DNA of 62,874 bases from an uncultured Clostridia bacterium (GTDB lineage: Bacteria > Bacillota > Clostridia > Oscillospirales > Acutalibacteraceae), in NCBI GenBank assembly GCA_947170465.1, contig CAMVTS010000005.1:1-62874 (forward strand), read 5' to 3'. Both the position numbers and the translations under genes were made by a program. A model generated the notes under the pieces. The model worked only from the letters and a program-made list of their open reading frames with translations, was not told the DNA's origin and did no database searches. Of the stretch, positions 41,334 to 49,415 are shown piece after piece (position 1 is the first letter of the stretch; each line of letters starts with the position of its first letter).

Positions 41334-43343
41334 TTATAAAGACTGCTCCTGCTTTTTGGCAGGAGAGGAATGTGGCTTAGGCGCGGCTTTCGCCGCCGCG
41401 AGCTGACCGAGTACAGACGGCTTATCCTCACCGAACATAGAAAGCTGTTGCGCTGTCTGCGTTTTGGCAAGAGGCAGTGACGGCGTTTTCTCGGTATGAG
41501 TGAAAACAAGCTCCTTTTTCAGCTCGGCAATCAGATTATCAAAAGCGGCGTTGATTGACTTGCGTTCTTCGCCCTCTGGATAAGCCTTGATTATCTGCAT
41601 TTTGCCGTCTTTATCCGTATCAAGTCCGAGGCAGCTCTCAGCGTGACCGACAAGATAATCAGACTGATAGGACAGCTTGTCTTTGACGTAACAGGCAAAA
41701 GCCCGCGCCGTCATTTCGACTTCGCTGTCCCAATATCCGCCGTCTTTCTCGGTCGTTTTACCCATTCTCTTTGAGTTTTTATAGTAATCAGTCTGAACGC
41801 GTCCGATAACAGGCTCCGACTGATTCTGAATATCCCGCATACGGTTTTCGTAATATTGAAGATTTTGCCGGTCATCCTTTGGAATAACGTGTCCGGTAAT
41901 TTGTTTCTTCAAATTACTTAATCTGTCAACGCTGCCCTCGGCTCCGACTAAAAAAGCTGCTTTTGCTGCCGCGTATTGCTCCGATATGGCCGGATCGTTT
42001 GCGCGTTCTACAGAGCGCTTCATAAGCGAATCAACCCACGATGTCGCGTTTTTAATCTGAATTTCATTGTTTCTTTCGGTACGCGCTTTTGCCTGCTCAT
42101 AGGTTTCTGGCTTGGTCGTAATAGCTTCAATCAGCTTGCGCATAGGCTCATACCGTCTTGCGCGCTCAGATAGCATACCGTTGGCGCCCTTTATTCCGCC
42201 GAGATAATCATCCAGCGCGTGCCACCACTCATGGGCGAGAGATCCCGCGCCGTGCATTTTGGTGAGATTGATAACCTTGCGCAGCGGTTCATAGTGCGCC
42301 GCCGCGTTACCGCTGCCGCGAGCGCCGAAGGCAATCGCAAGTGTGCCGTCAAAAGCAATATCTTTGTCGGAGATATGCAGTGCCGCGGCCAAATCCTTTA
42401 AGGCTTCAAAGCCCATATTGAGCGAGGCCTGTCGGTCGTTCTGATTTAGCCAGTTGCCAAACTCGCCGCCGCGAAAGCCGAAGGCGTCAAGATAATGCTG
42501 TCCGGTAATTTCCTGACCGTTTCTGAAATCCGGTCCCGTTCGGGTGATATGCTCCAACTGCGGAGGTACAAAACGCTGTTTGCCGCTTTTAGTACGGCTT
42601 TTGGCGTATTCCTGCACCCAGCGGAGCGCTTGATCCCGCGTCTCAAAATTTGTCTGTAAAATGTGATGACCTTTTGTGACGTAGTAGGTATCTTTCTTCC
42701 AATCTCCGCTGCGTGAGTAGCCCTTGCCGTCATAAAGATGAATATCGTAGCCACGCGGCACCTTTTGCTCCTTTGGAACAAGAAATTGCTCAGACTTTGC
42801 CTTGCGGACAAAATCATATTCAAACTGTACGTCTGAGGAGATTTTTATGACGTTGCGCAAGTTATCTGTCAAAGCCGGATTGTGAGAATAATCGCTTGTC
42901 CGCTCATAGGCAGTCCGCCCGTCCCATTCCCGAACAGACCGCAAATACGCGTTTCTGATATAGAAATCAACAAAGGCATTTTTAGCGTCCTCAACGGTGC
43001 GAACCTTTTCCATAACCTTTTGAAGCTGACGGACGGTATCAATGTACCGTTTTTGCTGATATGATTTTTCCTCATAATTGTAGGCGCGGTAATACCGTGG
43101 AGAAGCAGGAACAGCGTCGCGCACCTTTTTAATGTAATAGACAACGCCAATCGGTATGCCGTCGTCGAGCATAGCCTGATAGTCGGGCTTTTTCCAGACA
43201 TTATCTTTCCTGACGTATTTGTCCGCCTCACGCTCATTCATGTCGTCGAGATCAGCGGAGTACAGTCCGCGAGCGCTCCACAAATCTTTTTTCGCGCCGC
43301 CTATCTTTTCTCCGAAGTCCTCATGTAACGGCTGACTTGGCAT
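41334..43343 (-). CDS. LPD1-type large polyvalent ICE protein with a zinc-protease-like motif
   Basis: Started at ATG 43343 inside the preceding gene the product has 669 residues. An N-terminal region resembles LPD domains (GKGYSRSGDWKKDTYYV). The second half contains DAFGFRGGEFGNWLNQNDRQASLN, LAIAFGARGSG and a HEWWHALDD motif like a zinc-protease site. This layout is known from phage/ICE anti-defence or nicking-associated proteins (LPD1). The tail DKPSVLGQLAAAK ... KKQEQSL is shared with neighbours. Confidence 0.8.
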   Translation of the reverse strand: MPSQPLHEDFGEKIGGAKKDLWSARGLYSADLDDMNEREADKYVRKDNVWKKPDYQAMLDDGIPIGVVYYIKKVRDAVPASPRYYRAYNYEEKSYQQKRYIDTVRQLQKVMEKVRTVEDAKNAFVDFYIRNAYLRSVREWDGRTAYERTSDYSHNPALTDNLRNVIKISSDVQFEYDFVRKAKSEQFLVPKEQKVPRGYDIHLYDGKGYSRSGDWKKDTYYVTKGHHILQTNFETRDQALRWVQEYAKSRTKSGKQRFVPPQLEHITRTGPDFRNGQEITGQHYLDAFGFRGGEFGNWLNQNDRQASLNMGFEALKDLAAALHISDKDIAFDGTLAIAFGARGSGNAAAHYEPLRKVINLTKMHGAGSLAHEWWHALDDYLGGIKGANGMLSERARRYEPMRKLIEAITTKPETYEQAKARTERNNEIQIKNATSWVDSLMKRSVERANDPAISEQYAAAKAAFLVGAEGSVDRLSNLKKQITGHVIPKDDRQNLQYYENRMRDIQNQSEPVIGRVQTDYYKNSKRMGKTTEKDGGYWDSEVEMTARAFACYVKDKLSYQSDYLVGHAESCLGLDTDKDGKMQIIKAYPEGEERKSINAAFDNLIAELKKELVFTHTEKTPSLPLAKTQTAQQLSMFGEDKPSVLGQLAAAKAAPKPHSSPAKKQEQSL

Positions 43344-43608
43344 TGTCAACCTCGCTTTCCGCGGCTATTCTGCTGATAATTTCAGGGCTTGTGCTGTAAA
43401 TCTGCATTAACCGTTTGGCGGTGCCGCACGGCTTTACCGCGCCCGCTACCCACAACCGCACGGTTTCGGGCGTGACGTTCATCAGGATTGCAAGCCCTTT
43501 CTCGTTCATATCGAGCTTTCGCATAAGCTGACGTATTGCGTCAGGGGCGAAGTCAGGACACTTTGCGGCGCTCGCAATCACCTTGACGGCGGTATTATCC
43601 TTCTTCAT
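43321..43608 (-). CDS. XRE-like helix-turn-helix protein
   Basis: The 95-residue product has a helix-turn-helix in DAIRQLMRKLDMNEKGLAIL-MNVTPETVRLWVAG and an alanine-rich end. Such small XRE-like proteins lie next to the primase gene in Tn1549-type elements. It may autoregulate the operon. Confidence 0.75.
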   Translation of the reverse strand: MKKDNTAVKVIASAAKCPDFAPDAIRQLMRKLDMNEKGLAILMNVTPETVRLWVAGAVKPCGTAKRLMQIYSTSPEIISRIAAESEVDNAKSAVT

Positions 43609-43762
43609 CCGTTGCCTCCTGTCCGTTTGAGAGCTCGGCGCTGTTTTCCATAAGCTCGGTTTCTCTGTCAGCTCTGCCGGCGGCGGTCATCAGGCACATG
43701 ACAAATACGCCGAACATAACTCCCAGCACTAAAAAAATGATGTTTGAAATGATAGGGTACAT
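43595..43762 (-). CDS. DUF3789-like short membrane protein
   Basis: Start ATG 43762 (ribosome site AGGAGG). The 55-residue product is one membrane segment (IISNIIFLVLGVMFGVFVMC) followed by LMTAAGRADRETE and an acidic tail. This is a typical ICE membrane mini-protein with unknown role. Confidence 0.75.
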   Translation of the reverse strand: MYPIISNIIFLVLGVMFGVFVMCLMTAAGRADRETELMENSAELSNGQEATDEEG

Positions 43763-43775
43763 AAAAATCCTCCTG

Positions 43776-44771
43776 TTAAATTGAAATAGCCGCCCTTTTC
43801 TCACGGCGGCGTTGTGGTAAATTTTGAAGCAGCTGCAATTTCGACATCAGCTTTTCGTTGTAATCTTTACCCTCGCGGGGTGGGTTAATTCCCACGCGGA
43901 TATGCTTAAAAGACGGATTTTCGCGCAGCATAGCTTTGATTTTTCGCGCGTTTTTCAAGCCTGCCAAATCGTTATCCATATACAGGGTAACGCGCTTGAT
44001 TTCCGGGTGCCGTTCCAAAAAAGCAAACAGAGCAACGTGAGAGGTTCCGCCGAGAGAAAGACGATAGCCGTTCCACTTCCAGCCTTCAAGCTCCTGCAAG
44101 GTCGCGTGAGAGAGCGCGTCAATCGGCGCCTCAAAGACAGCGACCTGACTGCTGTGCGGTTTTTCGGGTGGCAGACAAAAGCTGTAACTCTTATCGCTGC
44201 CGTATACGTCCTTTTTCAGATCTTCGTACATACCGCGCATACAAGCGTATTTTGGCTTGCCTGCGTCATCCGTTCCAACGAACACGCATACGGGTATATA
44301 TTTCTTTTCTTCTTTTTTAGGCTTGTATCTGCCCTCATAGAGAAGTCCCAGATCTCGGCACCGCTGAATCACTGTTGCGCTGATACCGCGCTTTTGCAAA
44401 TATCCGAAATATCCGGTTGCACATTTCTTCGGCCACGGCAAATAGAGCTTTGCCGGGCGATGCGGTTTTGGTATGCTCTGCGGACGATAGGGAGAAGCCC
44501 GCGGCAAAGCCTCACCGGTCAGCCGCGTCACCGCCTCTGAAAAATCGTAGCCGCGTATCTCTATCAGGTAGTCAAGCGCGTTGATCCGTTTTCCGCGGCT
44601 GTTCCAATACCAAAAGTCCCGCGACGTTACATAGACAAGGCTGTCATGCTCGCGGTGACGGTAATTAGCGCCGTCCCGTTTCAATACGCCGGGCTCATAG
44701 GCTTGCAAATAGGAAAACAGACTGGCTTGACGTGCCTGCTTGATTTGTTCGTCTGTTATGTAGGTTTCAAT
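43776..44771 (-). CDS. DUF3991/Toprim-domain protein (primase-like)
   Basis: The reading frame extends without a usual start codon up to the Shine-Dalgarno AGGAGG at 44775-44780; ATT at 44771 or the TTG at 44708 are the candidates, and conserved residues (ITDEQIKQARQASLFSYLQAY) support the longer form. The protein has a DUF3991-like zinc-free start (FWYWNSRGKRINALDYLIEIRGYDFSEAV), then a Toprim domain with FEAPIDALSH and LYMDNDLAGLKNA. It may be a DNA primase or strand-transfer protein for the transferred DNA. Confidence 0.8.
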   Translation of the reverse strand: METYITDEQIKQARQASLFSYLQAYEPGVLKRDGANYRHREHDSLVYVTSRDFWYWNSRGKRINALDYLIEIRGYDFSEAVTRLTGEALPRASPYRPQSIPKPHRPAKLYLPWPKKCATGYFGYLQKRGISATVIQRCRDLGLLYEGRYKPKKEEKKYIPVCVFVGTDDAGKPKYACMRGMYEDLKKDVYGSDKSYSFCLPPEKPHSSQVAVFEAPIDALSHATLQELEGWKWNGYRLSLGGTSHVALFAFLERHPEIKRVTLYMDNDLAGLKNARKIKAMLRENPSFKHIRVGINPPREGKDYNEKLMSKLQLLQNLPQRRREKRAAISI

Positions 44772-44799
44772 CAGCCTCCTTTGTTGTAGTGTGTATATG

Positions 44800-45654
44800 T
44801 TAATGCGCCTTGCGGCGCCTGTTCATCGGAAAGTCGTGGTTGACCTCAGCACGGTAATATTCGTCAATGGTTGCCGGAGCGTTGAACAGCGTCGCCAAGA
44901 CATACGCCTTGATGTTGCCGACCTTGCTTGTGATTCCGTCGAGGCAGTCAAAGACATACTCAATATGCGCGGAGTTGATTTTCAGGATTCTTGCCTTGAC
45001 AACCTCTCTCGGAAATTCACCGCCTGCAATCACACAATAGGGAGACTGAGATACGACAGTTTCAAGCATAAGGTCAACAATCGCGTCCAAACGTTCCGCT
45101 CCGTAGCGTTCCGCAAGAGCGTCATACTCGATATTGTCCTCAATCAGCTCGCGGTACGCGCGCACGCCTATCTTATCAATCTTATCCTTGATTTCTTTCG
45201 TATTTGATTTTTTAGTCTTTGATTGATAAGTATTTAATTGTGCGGGATTTTCCAGCGCAGGCTGAGCCTGAATAGGGGAAACCAATGTTGGCTTTTCCAA
45301 AACAGGATTTACCTGTTCGGGATCTTCCCGTTTAGGTAGATTTGGCTCTGTAACAGGGGTTTCGGGCTGCTCGTGAATAGTGTACTCAATATCTCCGAGA
45401 CGGCCGTTTGGAAGGCGGAGCCTTTTCCGAGAGAGATAGCCGTGCCTCTCTAATTCTTTAATGGTGGCAGAAATGGAATCCACGCCATCCTTGCAGATAC
45501 ACGCTAAACCTTTCAGCGTATAGTCCCAATCCTCGGGCAGCGACAGCATAAGGGACATCAGCCCCTTTGCTTTCAGCGATAACGCCACATTGCGTAAATG
45601 GTGATTGCTCATAACGGTATAGTCCTTCGTTTTTTCTACTCTGAATACTGCCAT
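44800..45654 (-). CDS. Replication/HTH protein of the ICE (DUF6017-like)
   Basis: With the start at ATG 45654 (ribosome site AAAGGAGG) the product has 284 residues. The N-terminal winged helix (KTKDYTVMSNHHLRNVALSLKAKGLMSLMLSLP ... LKGLACICKDGVDSISATIKELERHGYL) is like replication initiators of phage and ICE origin; the C-terminal half (DALAERYGAERLDAIVDLMLE) resembles DUF6017. A proline-rich linker joins them. It opens the conjugation operon, right after a terminator hairpin. Confidence 0.8.
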   Translation of the reverse strand: MAVFRVEKTKDYTVMSNHHLRNVALSLKAKGLMSLMLSLPEDWDYTLKGLACICKDGVDSISATIKELERHGYLSRKRLRLPNGRLGDIEYTIHEQPETPVTEPNLPKREDPEQVNPVLEKPTLVSPIQAQPALENPAQLNTYQSKTKKSNTKEIKDKIDKIGVRAYRELIEDNIEYDALAERYGAERLDAIVDLMLETVVSQSPYCVIAGGEFPREVVKARILKINSAHIEYVFDCLDGITSKVGNIKAYVLATLFNAPATIDEYYRAEVNHDFPMNRRRKAH

Positions 45655-45692
45655 ATAAATTTCCTCCTTTCGTGGTGTAGTAGATATGAAAA

Positions 45693-45725
45693 AAGGGTGC
45701 TTCACCAAGAAGATGAAACACCCTT
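45693..45725 (-). terminator. Terminator/attenuator in front of the ICE operon
   Basis: The 12-bp arms (45693-45704 and 45714-45725) are followed on the minus strand by TTTTTT. The stop codon of the ORF 45702-46130 lies inside the stem, so ribosomes reaching its end could open the hairpin. This suggests a translation-dependent switch for the whole operon. Confidence 0.7.
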
Positions 45726-46130
45726 AAAATCGCGATTTGGCATAATCGCAGGTATGAAATTTTTTGTCTTTACCTTTACAGCCCCCTTATTCCGACATTT
45801 TTCTCGCTGAAAATCAACGTTGGAAAAGGAATTGAAAAACAGCGACAAACGCAGAAAACCCCTTGAATACTGGCTTTTTCCGTTTGTCATTATTATACCG
45901 TAACGGCACACCAAATACAGCCCGGAAATAGTTTTCCGAAACTTATTCGGTACCGCATACTTAAAATACGTCACACAAAAGACAACTAACAGCAGCAGAT
46001 TTGCCGCTGAAAATCCTGCATGAATCAATGCAAGACCATTTATCAGAATCACACTCAAAAGCGTCACAACAGCATATCTTCCCCATTGGATTTTATTCTG
46101 CTGCAACAAACTTTTGTGTTTCATTTTCAT
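45702..46130 (-). CDS. Upstream ORF with membrane segments, possible leader of the ICE operon
   Basis: The 142-residue frame has two hydrophobic segments (about 19-36 and 40-56) and a charged, low-similarity second half. It starts with ATG after AGAGGATAG and ends within the terminator stem. A second -10-like TATAAT lies inside it at 45892-45897. It may be a genuine small membrane protein or a leader frame with regulatory function; conservation of the second half would decide. Confidence 0.45.
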   Translation of the reverse strand: MKMKHKSLLQQNKIQWGRYAVVTLLSVILINGLALIHAGFSAANLLLLVVFCVTYFKYAVPNKFRKTISGLYLVCRYGIIMTNGKSQYSRGFLRLSLFFNSFSNVDFQREKCRNKGAVKVKTKNFIPAIMPNRDFKGVSSSW

Positions 46131-46185
46131 TATTCTATCCTCTTGTATTTGCTATGCTGTTATTATATTTCCTTTTTGTGGTTTT

Positions 46186-46279
46186 ATCATAGCATGAAGC
46201 AACCGCTTTGTCAATAAGTATTATTCTTATTCTGAATAATACGACATCACTTGCGAAGATATAAAAATTCTGTTATACT
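46186..46279. promoter_or_regulatory. Divergent promoter with perfect 9-bp dyad, ICE operon versus XRE regulator
   Basis: Minus strand: TTGACA at 46209-46214 and TATGAT at 46186-46191, spaced 17 bp, drives the ICE operon. Plus strand: TTGCGA at 46251-46256 and TATACT at 46274-46279, spaced 17 bp, drives the XRE gene. Between them lies the inverted repeat GTATTATTC-N7-GAATAATAC (46218-46242), a likely operator. Confidence 0.8.
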
Positions 46280-46311
46280 ACAATTACCTTAAACGGAAAG
46301 GACGTTAAAAA

Positions 46312-46638
46312 ATGCGTAAGGACATCCGCACCAAAATTTTGGACACATTAAGCGAAAAACAGCTGACGCAAAAAGACCTTGCCGGATATATTGGTGCTTC
46401 TCCCAGCACCGTTAATAAAATCTTAGGACGCTTCATTGAAAATCCCAAAAAAGAAACGCTCATGACGATGTGCGACAAGCTTCACTTAACATACAATCCC
46501 AATGAAATCGGAAGATTTGAATACTCTGCCGCCTCTTTTTCAGAGGAGGAGCTTGCTGCGTTTAATGATGCGCTGGAGACAAAGCTCAAAGAAGGTAAAA
46601 CGGCGGAAGATATTATCAGAGCGATTTTAGAAATATGA
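46312..46638 (+). CDS. XRE-family transcriptional regulator, probable ICE control gene
   Basis: The 108-residue protein has a helix-turn-helix (QLTQKDLAGYIGASPSTVNKILGRFI) followed by a helical tail with an amphipathic end (EEELAAFNDALETKLKEGKTAEDIIRAILEI). It is transcribed from a good promoter. The dyad between it and the ICE operon suggests that it represses the operon and itself. The next gene VanZ is 20 nt downstream and probably co-transcribed. Confidence 0.8.
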   Translation: MRKDIRTKILDTLSEKQLTQKDLAGYIGASPSTVNKILGRFIENPKKETLMTMCDKLHLTYNPNEIGRFEYSAASFSEEELAAFNDALETKLKEGKTAEDIIRAILEI

Positions 46639-46658
46639 TATAAACCGGAGCAAATGAA

Positions 46659-47195
46659 ATGATTACTAACGGATTGGCGATTTTGATTGGAGCGGTTATC
46701 ATAGCTGTATATTTAATTTACACAATCATCAAAAATCGACCTGTTAAAAGAATCGTTGTCACCTGCATTTTTATTATTTATTTGGTCGCCGTAGCGATTA
46801 TCACCTTATTCCCAATCGTCTACGATGATGTAACGGAATATACGGATACCATCACATGGTATAATTTCATACCGTTTAAAACAATTGTATCGGCATTTCA
46901 AAACGGAGTAACCACAACTGCTATTACTCAAATTATCGGTAATATTGCACTGGCCGTGCCTTTCGGCATAATGGTATTAATGCTGTTTAAGCTGCCGCAT
47001 TGGTGGCAAAAGCTGCTGATTGCATTATCGTTTACAATAGCGATTGAATTATCACAATTATGCATCGGCTTATCCATCGGCAACATGTACCGGAACATTG
47101 ACATTGACGATGTTATTCTTAATCTAATGGGCACATATATAGGCTATGGTATATATGCTATCCTTCCGAAAAGAATAAGTGAAATACTTCTGTAA
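46659..47195 (+). CDS. VanZ-like membrane protein
   Basis: The 178-residue protein has five membrane segments and the VanZ motifs (VAIITLFPIVYDD, WYNFIPFKTI, NIALAVPFGIMV, IAIELSQL). Some VanZ proteins affect teicoplanin and lipoglycopeptide resistance and membrane lipid insertion; this one has no van genes nearby. Its role beside the ICE regulator is open. Terminator follows. Confidence 0.85.
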   Translation: MITNGLAILIGAVIIAVYLIYTIIKNRPVKRIVVTCIFIIYLVAVAIITLFPIVYDDVTEYTDTITWYNFIPFKTIVSAFQNGVTTTAITQIIGNIALAVPFGIMVLMLFKLPHWWQKLLIALSFTIAIELSQLCIGLSIGNMYRNIDIDDVILNLMGTYIGYGIYAILPKRISEILL

Positions 47196-47235
47196 TCAAA
47201 ACCACCCGTTGAACGGCAATATCATTAAGTTAAGC

Positions 47236-47272
47236 AACAGGACATTCACAAAAGTGGGTGCCCTGTTTTTTT
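47236..47272 (+). terminator. Terminator after the VanZ-like gene
   Basis: An imperfect stem starting AACAGG and ending CCTGTT, followed by TTTTTTT on the plus strand (47265-47271). Confidence 0.6.
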
Positions 47273-47274
47273 GA

Positions 47275-47574
47275 AGAATTATTAGGAAAAGGCTTAACAA
47301 AGATGAAAACGGCAACAAGTTATTTGCTAATATTTCTAATTACAGCGTTGACGGAGAACGAGAATCCACTTGGTTTGTTGATAAAGTCAAAAAGTATCAT
47401 CGGACATTTTCAACTATAATTAACACTTTGATTGAAGCAGGCTTTCAAATAAACAAGTTGATTGAGCCTGTACCAACACCTGAAGCACTCAAAGAACATC
47501 CTGCGTATAATGATTTATTACATAAGCCCGATTTTCTGATTATAAAAGCTATAAAGATAACATCAGATCAATAA
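47275..47574 (+). pseudogene. C-terminal fragment of a SAM-dependent methyltransferase
   Basis: In-frame residues LFANISNYSVDGERESTWFV, VKKYHRTFSTIINTLIEAGF and a HKPDFLIIKA end are those of a class I methyltransferase of unknown substrate. The N-terminal half including the SAM-binding motif is missing and an upstream stop blocks the frame. A terminator at 47673-47712 follows. It marks old rearrangement beside the ICE. Confidence 0.65.
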
Positions 47575-47672
47575 TTATAATATCCTGCTTGCCAATAAGT
47601 TTAAGAATAGCAATACCCTCTGTTTTACGCTGTTCGTATAATTAAAAATCAATACATTTTCGTCTTGACTGG

Positions 47673-47712
47673 GGTGCCGGCTCGTTTTTACTTTTGAGCC
47701 GGCACCTTTTTG
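47673..47712 (+). terminator. Terminator after the methyltransferase fragment
   Basis: The 11-bp arms at 47673-47683 and 47696-47706 pair perfectly and are followed by TTTTTGTTTT. Confidence 0.75.
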
Positions 47713-47723
47713 TTTTGGCACAT

Positions 47724-47756
47724 AAAAAACGCCTGCTCACACAGTGTGAACAGGCG
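47724..47756 (-). terminator. Terminator of the response-regulator fragment
   Basis: The arms CGCCTGCTCACAC (47730-47742) and GTGTGAACAGGCG (47744-47756) form a hairpin with TTTTTT after it on the minus strand. The stem is nearly the same as that at 3580-3607. Confidence 0.75.
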
Positions 47757-47780
47757 GATACTTAAATACTATGCTGATAA

Positions 47781-47996
47781 TCAGAAATCATCGAACATAT
47801 AATCAGCCCAATAATACTGGCTCATATACTCATTGGCGTAAGCGTTGACCGCGCCCGCGTCAAGCTCGGCAAAGCGGTAATAATCGCAGTCAAGCACGGC
47901 GGGATTGACCGACAGCGCGTTGTAGCTTTTGTGAACAGCCTTTTGCGCGCCGACCTTTTTAAGACTTTTCATCATAGCAGAGATCAGCGTTTGCAC
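47781..47996 (-). pseudogene. C-terminal fragment of a SARP-type response regulator
   Basis: The 71 residues (SAMMKSLKKVGAQKAVHKSYNALSVNPAVLDCDYYRF..., NEYMSQYYWADYMF) correspond to the last part of a clostridial two-component response regulator with a SARP-like output domain. The receiver domain and most of the output domain are missing because the transposase fragment abuts at about 47997-48000. Confidence 0.65.
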
Positions 47997-48000
47997 ATAT

Positions 48001-49140
48001 TTTGGCTTTTGTGAGGATATCGCAACGACCTCTGCTTTTGTGCAAAAAAGAGCAAAAATACTGCCCGAAGCCTTTGAGAGTCTGTTTGACCTGTTTACGA
48101 AAAGAATTTCCGAATCGAAATTCGAAACATACTGTGGATTTAGACTTTTAGCTGTCGACGGTTCGGATTTTCTTACTGCAGCGAATCCCGATGATCCGGA
48201 TTCTTACTTTCCGGGAACGGAAAATCAAAAACCGTATAATCTGCTTCATCTCAATGCGCTATACGATGTTATTCAACATATATATGTCGACGCTCAACTC
48301 CAAAAGAGCAGATGTTCTGATGAATGCGGCGCTTTAGTCAGTATGACGGACAGATCATTATTGAAAAGTGTCCTTCTATTAGCTGATCGTGGTTATGAAT
48401 CCTACAATGTTCTTGCGCATATTCAGGAAAAGGGCTGGAAATTTTTGTTCCGTATCAAAAACGGTAATGGTGGAATTGTAAGTGGTCTTGATTTGCCCAA
48501 TGAATCCATTTTTGATGTTCCTTTCACTCTTAACTTGACCAACAAACAGTCAAATGAGGTGAAAATGTTACTGACAGATAAAAACCATTTCAAGTTCATA
48601 CCCAATACTACTCGTTTTGATTTTCTCCCAAAACATTCAAAATGGCATGATCCGGCGGCTTTTTATCCGTTATCTTTTCGCATCGTTCGCTTCCAAATCT
48701 CAGAGAATACTTTTGAAACGATTATCACCAATTTGGATGCAGACAGTTTTCCTCCGGCTGAGATCAAAAAGCTTTACGCTATGCGCTGGGGTATTGAAAC
48801 TTCCTTCCGCGAATTGAAATACACCGTTGGTTTGCAGCATTTCCACGCTAAAAAGACGGAGTTCGTTCATCAGGAAATTTTTGCCCGCCTTACCATGTAC
48901 AACTTTTATGAATTGATTACCCAGTCCGTAGTCATCCATCAGAAAAGCAGAAAATATGCTTACAAGGTCAATTTTTCCGCCGCCGTACACATTTGCAGAC
49001 AATTCTTTCTATCCGATCTCTCTCCGTCTCGTGTTGAAGCCTTAATCTCAAGGTTTATTTCTCCCGTTCGCCCCGGTCGAAGCAATCCTCGCAAACTTAA
49101 GAACAAACGTCCTTTCGGCTTCACTTATAGAGTAGCATAG
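48001..49140 (+). pseudogene. IS4-type transposase, 5'-truncated
   Basis: The frame is open from 48001 (coding residues DIATTSAFVQKRAKILPEAFE upstream of a GTG at 48040). The DDE residues are present: D in LLAVDGSD, D in LLADRGYES and E in WGIETSFRELK, the last within a YREK-like box. A complete member would have about 70 more N-terminal residues. The left end joins the SARP fragment, and no terminal inverted repeat or target duplication can be found on that side, so it is probably inactive. Confidence 0.8.
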
Positions 49141-49212
49141 ATTTTCGCTTTTGTATAGTCTTTTTTTGGCGGACTCGAGTCTGCCTATTTGTCATGCCCT
49201 TTTCTCGCCAAA

Positions 49213-49240
49213 AAGAGCACACCGTTTCCGATGTGCTCTT
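49213..49240 (+). terminator. Hairpin after the transposase gene
   Basis: The 9-bp arms AAGAGCACA (49213-49221) and TGTGCTCTT (49232-49240) pair perfectly. They lie 73 nt after the transposase stop and may end its transcript. No clear T-run. Confidence 0.5.
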
Positions 49241-49368
49241 CTGCTGATCCTTTCGATTGTTGCTTTGTCACTAACTTAATGACATTGCTCGATCCGGGAG
49301 CGGTTTTCCATTTTTATTCCTTCGCTTTTTTGCATCATCTTCTATTCTTGTTTATTTTTCATAAAGAA

Positions 49369-49406
49369 ACACCCACAACAGTGACCAACGTGACTGTTGT
49401 GGGTGT
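49369..49406. terminator. Terminator of the HD-domain gene
   Basis: The 14-bp arms at 49369-49382 and 49393-49406 pair perfectly. It lies just after the stop of the minus-strand gene at 49416. Confidence 0.75.
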
Positions 49407-49415
49407 GATCATTTA

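Larger units (their letters stand above)
4956..47200. mobile_element. Tn1549-type integrative conjugative element with serine recombinases (ends approximate)
   Basis: The set and order of genes on the minus strand (HTH/replication protein, Toprim protein, LPD1 protein, DUF3846, PcfB, VirD4, Maff2, VirB6, PrgI, VirB4, M23-NlpC/P60 hydrolase, DUF4315, DUF4366, adhesin and sortase) is that of the Tn1549 family of Gram-positive ICEs. The left end is placed where the integrase gene is interrupted, beyond the last recombinase gene. The right end is not visible as a repeat; I place it after the VanZ-like gene and before the broken methyltransferase. No relaxase, topoisomerase or large helicase/methylase is present, and an AT-rich island occupies their usual area, so the element may no longer transfer on its own. 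Confidence 0.75.

Noticed and set aside
46659..47195. Glycopeptide resistance locus (VanZ)
   Set aside because: No vanH, vanA/B, vanX or vanRS genes are present; VanZ-like proteins are common without them.
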